This document shows positions 63,613-64,000 of a stretch of DNA of 64,000 nt, one piece after another (positions within the stretch are counted from its first letter, which is position 1; each line of letters starts with the position of its first letter). The translations under genes and the position numbers were made by a program. The notes beneath the pieces are model-generated. The model was not told the origin of the DNA, ran no database searches, and worked only from the letters and a program-made list of their open reading frames with translations. The stretch covers positions 7,068,001 to 7,132,000 of the forward strand of contig OY755198.1 in the NCBI GenBank assembly GCA_963576735.1. The letters are read 5' to 3'. Source of the stretch: Bedellia somnulentella. Taxonomy: Eukaryota; Arthropoda; Insecta; Lepidoptera; Bedelliidae.

Positions 63613-63904
63613 CTGCTATAAAACTTTTATTATCTTTTTTTTGTTTACGTAATTTCAATCATAGGCATGAAAAATTTTGGCACGTCCCCTCGCTGTGGCG
63701 GGCGCGAGGCGACTAAATCGTCTGAACGTTATTCCACCTTCCTGAGACGGAGCTACAAAAAATGTAGTGAGCTAGGAGCCGAAATTTGTCTCTTTATCGG
63801 AAGCCTAGCGTTCTGAACGTTATTCCACTAGTCTGAATTCAGATTCTGTGGCTGTCGGACGTCTGAATTCAGGCAAATGGAATAAGCTATTAAAAGCATA
63901 CGTA
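63613..63904. other. Unclassified, with short inverted and direct repeats
   Basis: CTGAACGTTATTCCAC occurs twice (near 63722 and 63812). ATGGAATAAGCT at 63877 is the inverse of AGCTTATTCCAT at 62453. Possibly parts of one large decayed DNA transposon. Confidence 0.4.
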
Positions 63905-64000
63905 TATTCAAGTCTACAAATCTCAAAAAGGGCTATCCCTTATAGCCTTATAGCCAGGCTTTCAGAATTAGATATATTTCAGCCACTTTTGGAAAAAACT
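63905..64000 (-). mobile_element. SINE-A fragment at the window edge
   Basis: Diverged tail side of a copy (ATTTCAGCCACTTTTGGAA); continues beyond the window. Confidence 0.6.

Overview
This is a nuclear window from an insect, almost certainly a moth or butterfly (Lepidoptera). The evidence is a Halloween-type cytochrome P450 of the CYP307A (Spook) class, AT-rich intergenic DNA, LEP1-like non-autonomous Helitrons, a TTAA-flanked piggyBac-like element, a mariner, and several tRNA-derived SINE families. I can support only one host gene. Everything else is a dense, nested field of transposable elements.

The gene is spook-like CYP307A on the plus strand. A TATA box lies at 49453-49459. Coding exon 1 is 49557-49941, a phase-1 GT-AG intron runs 49942-59786 (9,845 bp), and coding exon 2 is 59787-61027. 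A poly(A) signal follows at 61287. The predicted protein has 541 residues: membrane anchor, proline hinge, the unusual GGHSS I-helix, ExxR, the PERF region and a heme-binding Cys487. A charged loop at about 429-475 carries RRNS followed directly by DSGMES, which look like a PKA site and a Slimb/beta-TrCP phosphodegron. A small LTR element (TRIM-like, 556 bp, identical 172-bp LTRs) sits about 340 bp upstream of the TATA box. The intron consists largely of SINEs.

Repeat families, with names used only in this annotation. SINE-A is about 245 bp; it starts near GTGTAGTGTCGGCTTAG and ends in a (TATG)n tail, and is present in roughly 65 full or partial copies on both strands. SINE-B is about 366 bp, tRNA-derived, with an ATGTT tail. 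SINE-C is tRNA-derived and about 220 bp. There are fragments of an RTE-type LINE whose last ~40 bp resemble the SINE-A tail, a CR1-like LINE with an open reverse-transcriptase frame, and a Jockey-like LINE with an inverted 5' half. Helitron-D copies are about 1 kb. Several hairpin MITEs are present.

Layout. 0-9.4 kb: RTE and SINE debris, two near-complete Helitrons (the second splitting a SINE-C) and several MITEs. 9.4-11.6 kb: CR1-like LINE. 11.6-19 kb: SINEs, MITE-H, and a Helitron split by the inverted Jockey insertion. 19.2-20.5 kb: piggyBac-like element. 20.6-33 kb: SINEs, a third full-length Helitron, twin-primed RTE, and two opposite copies of a dimeric SINE-A. 33-39 kb: a LINE C-terminus with a zinc finger split by MITE-H, and palindromic repeats. 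39.5-41.1 kb: mariner split by a SINE-B. 41-48.5 kb: mixed repeats. 48.5-61.3 kb: the spook locus. 61.3-64 kb: AT-rich 3' flank, two MITEs, and a tandem array derived from the RTE 3' end.

Many insertions carry target-site duplications that can be read directly, so the relative order of events can be reconstructed at many loci. All calls come from reading the sequence by eye; no database comparison was possible.
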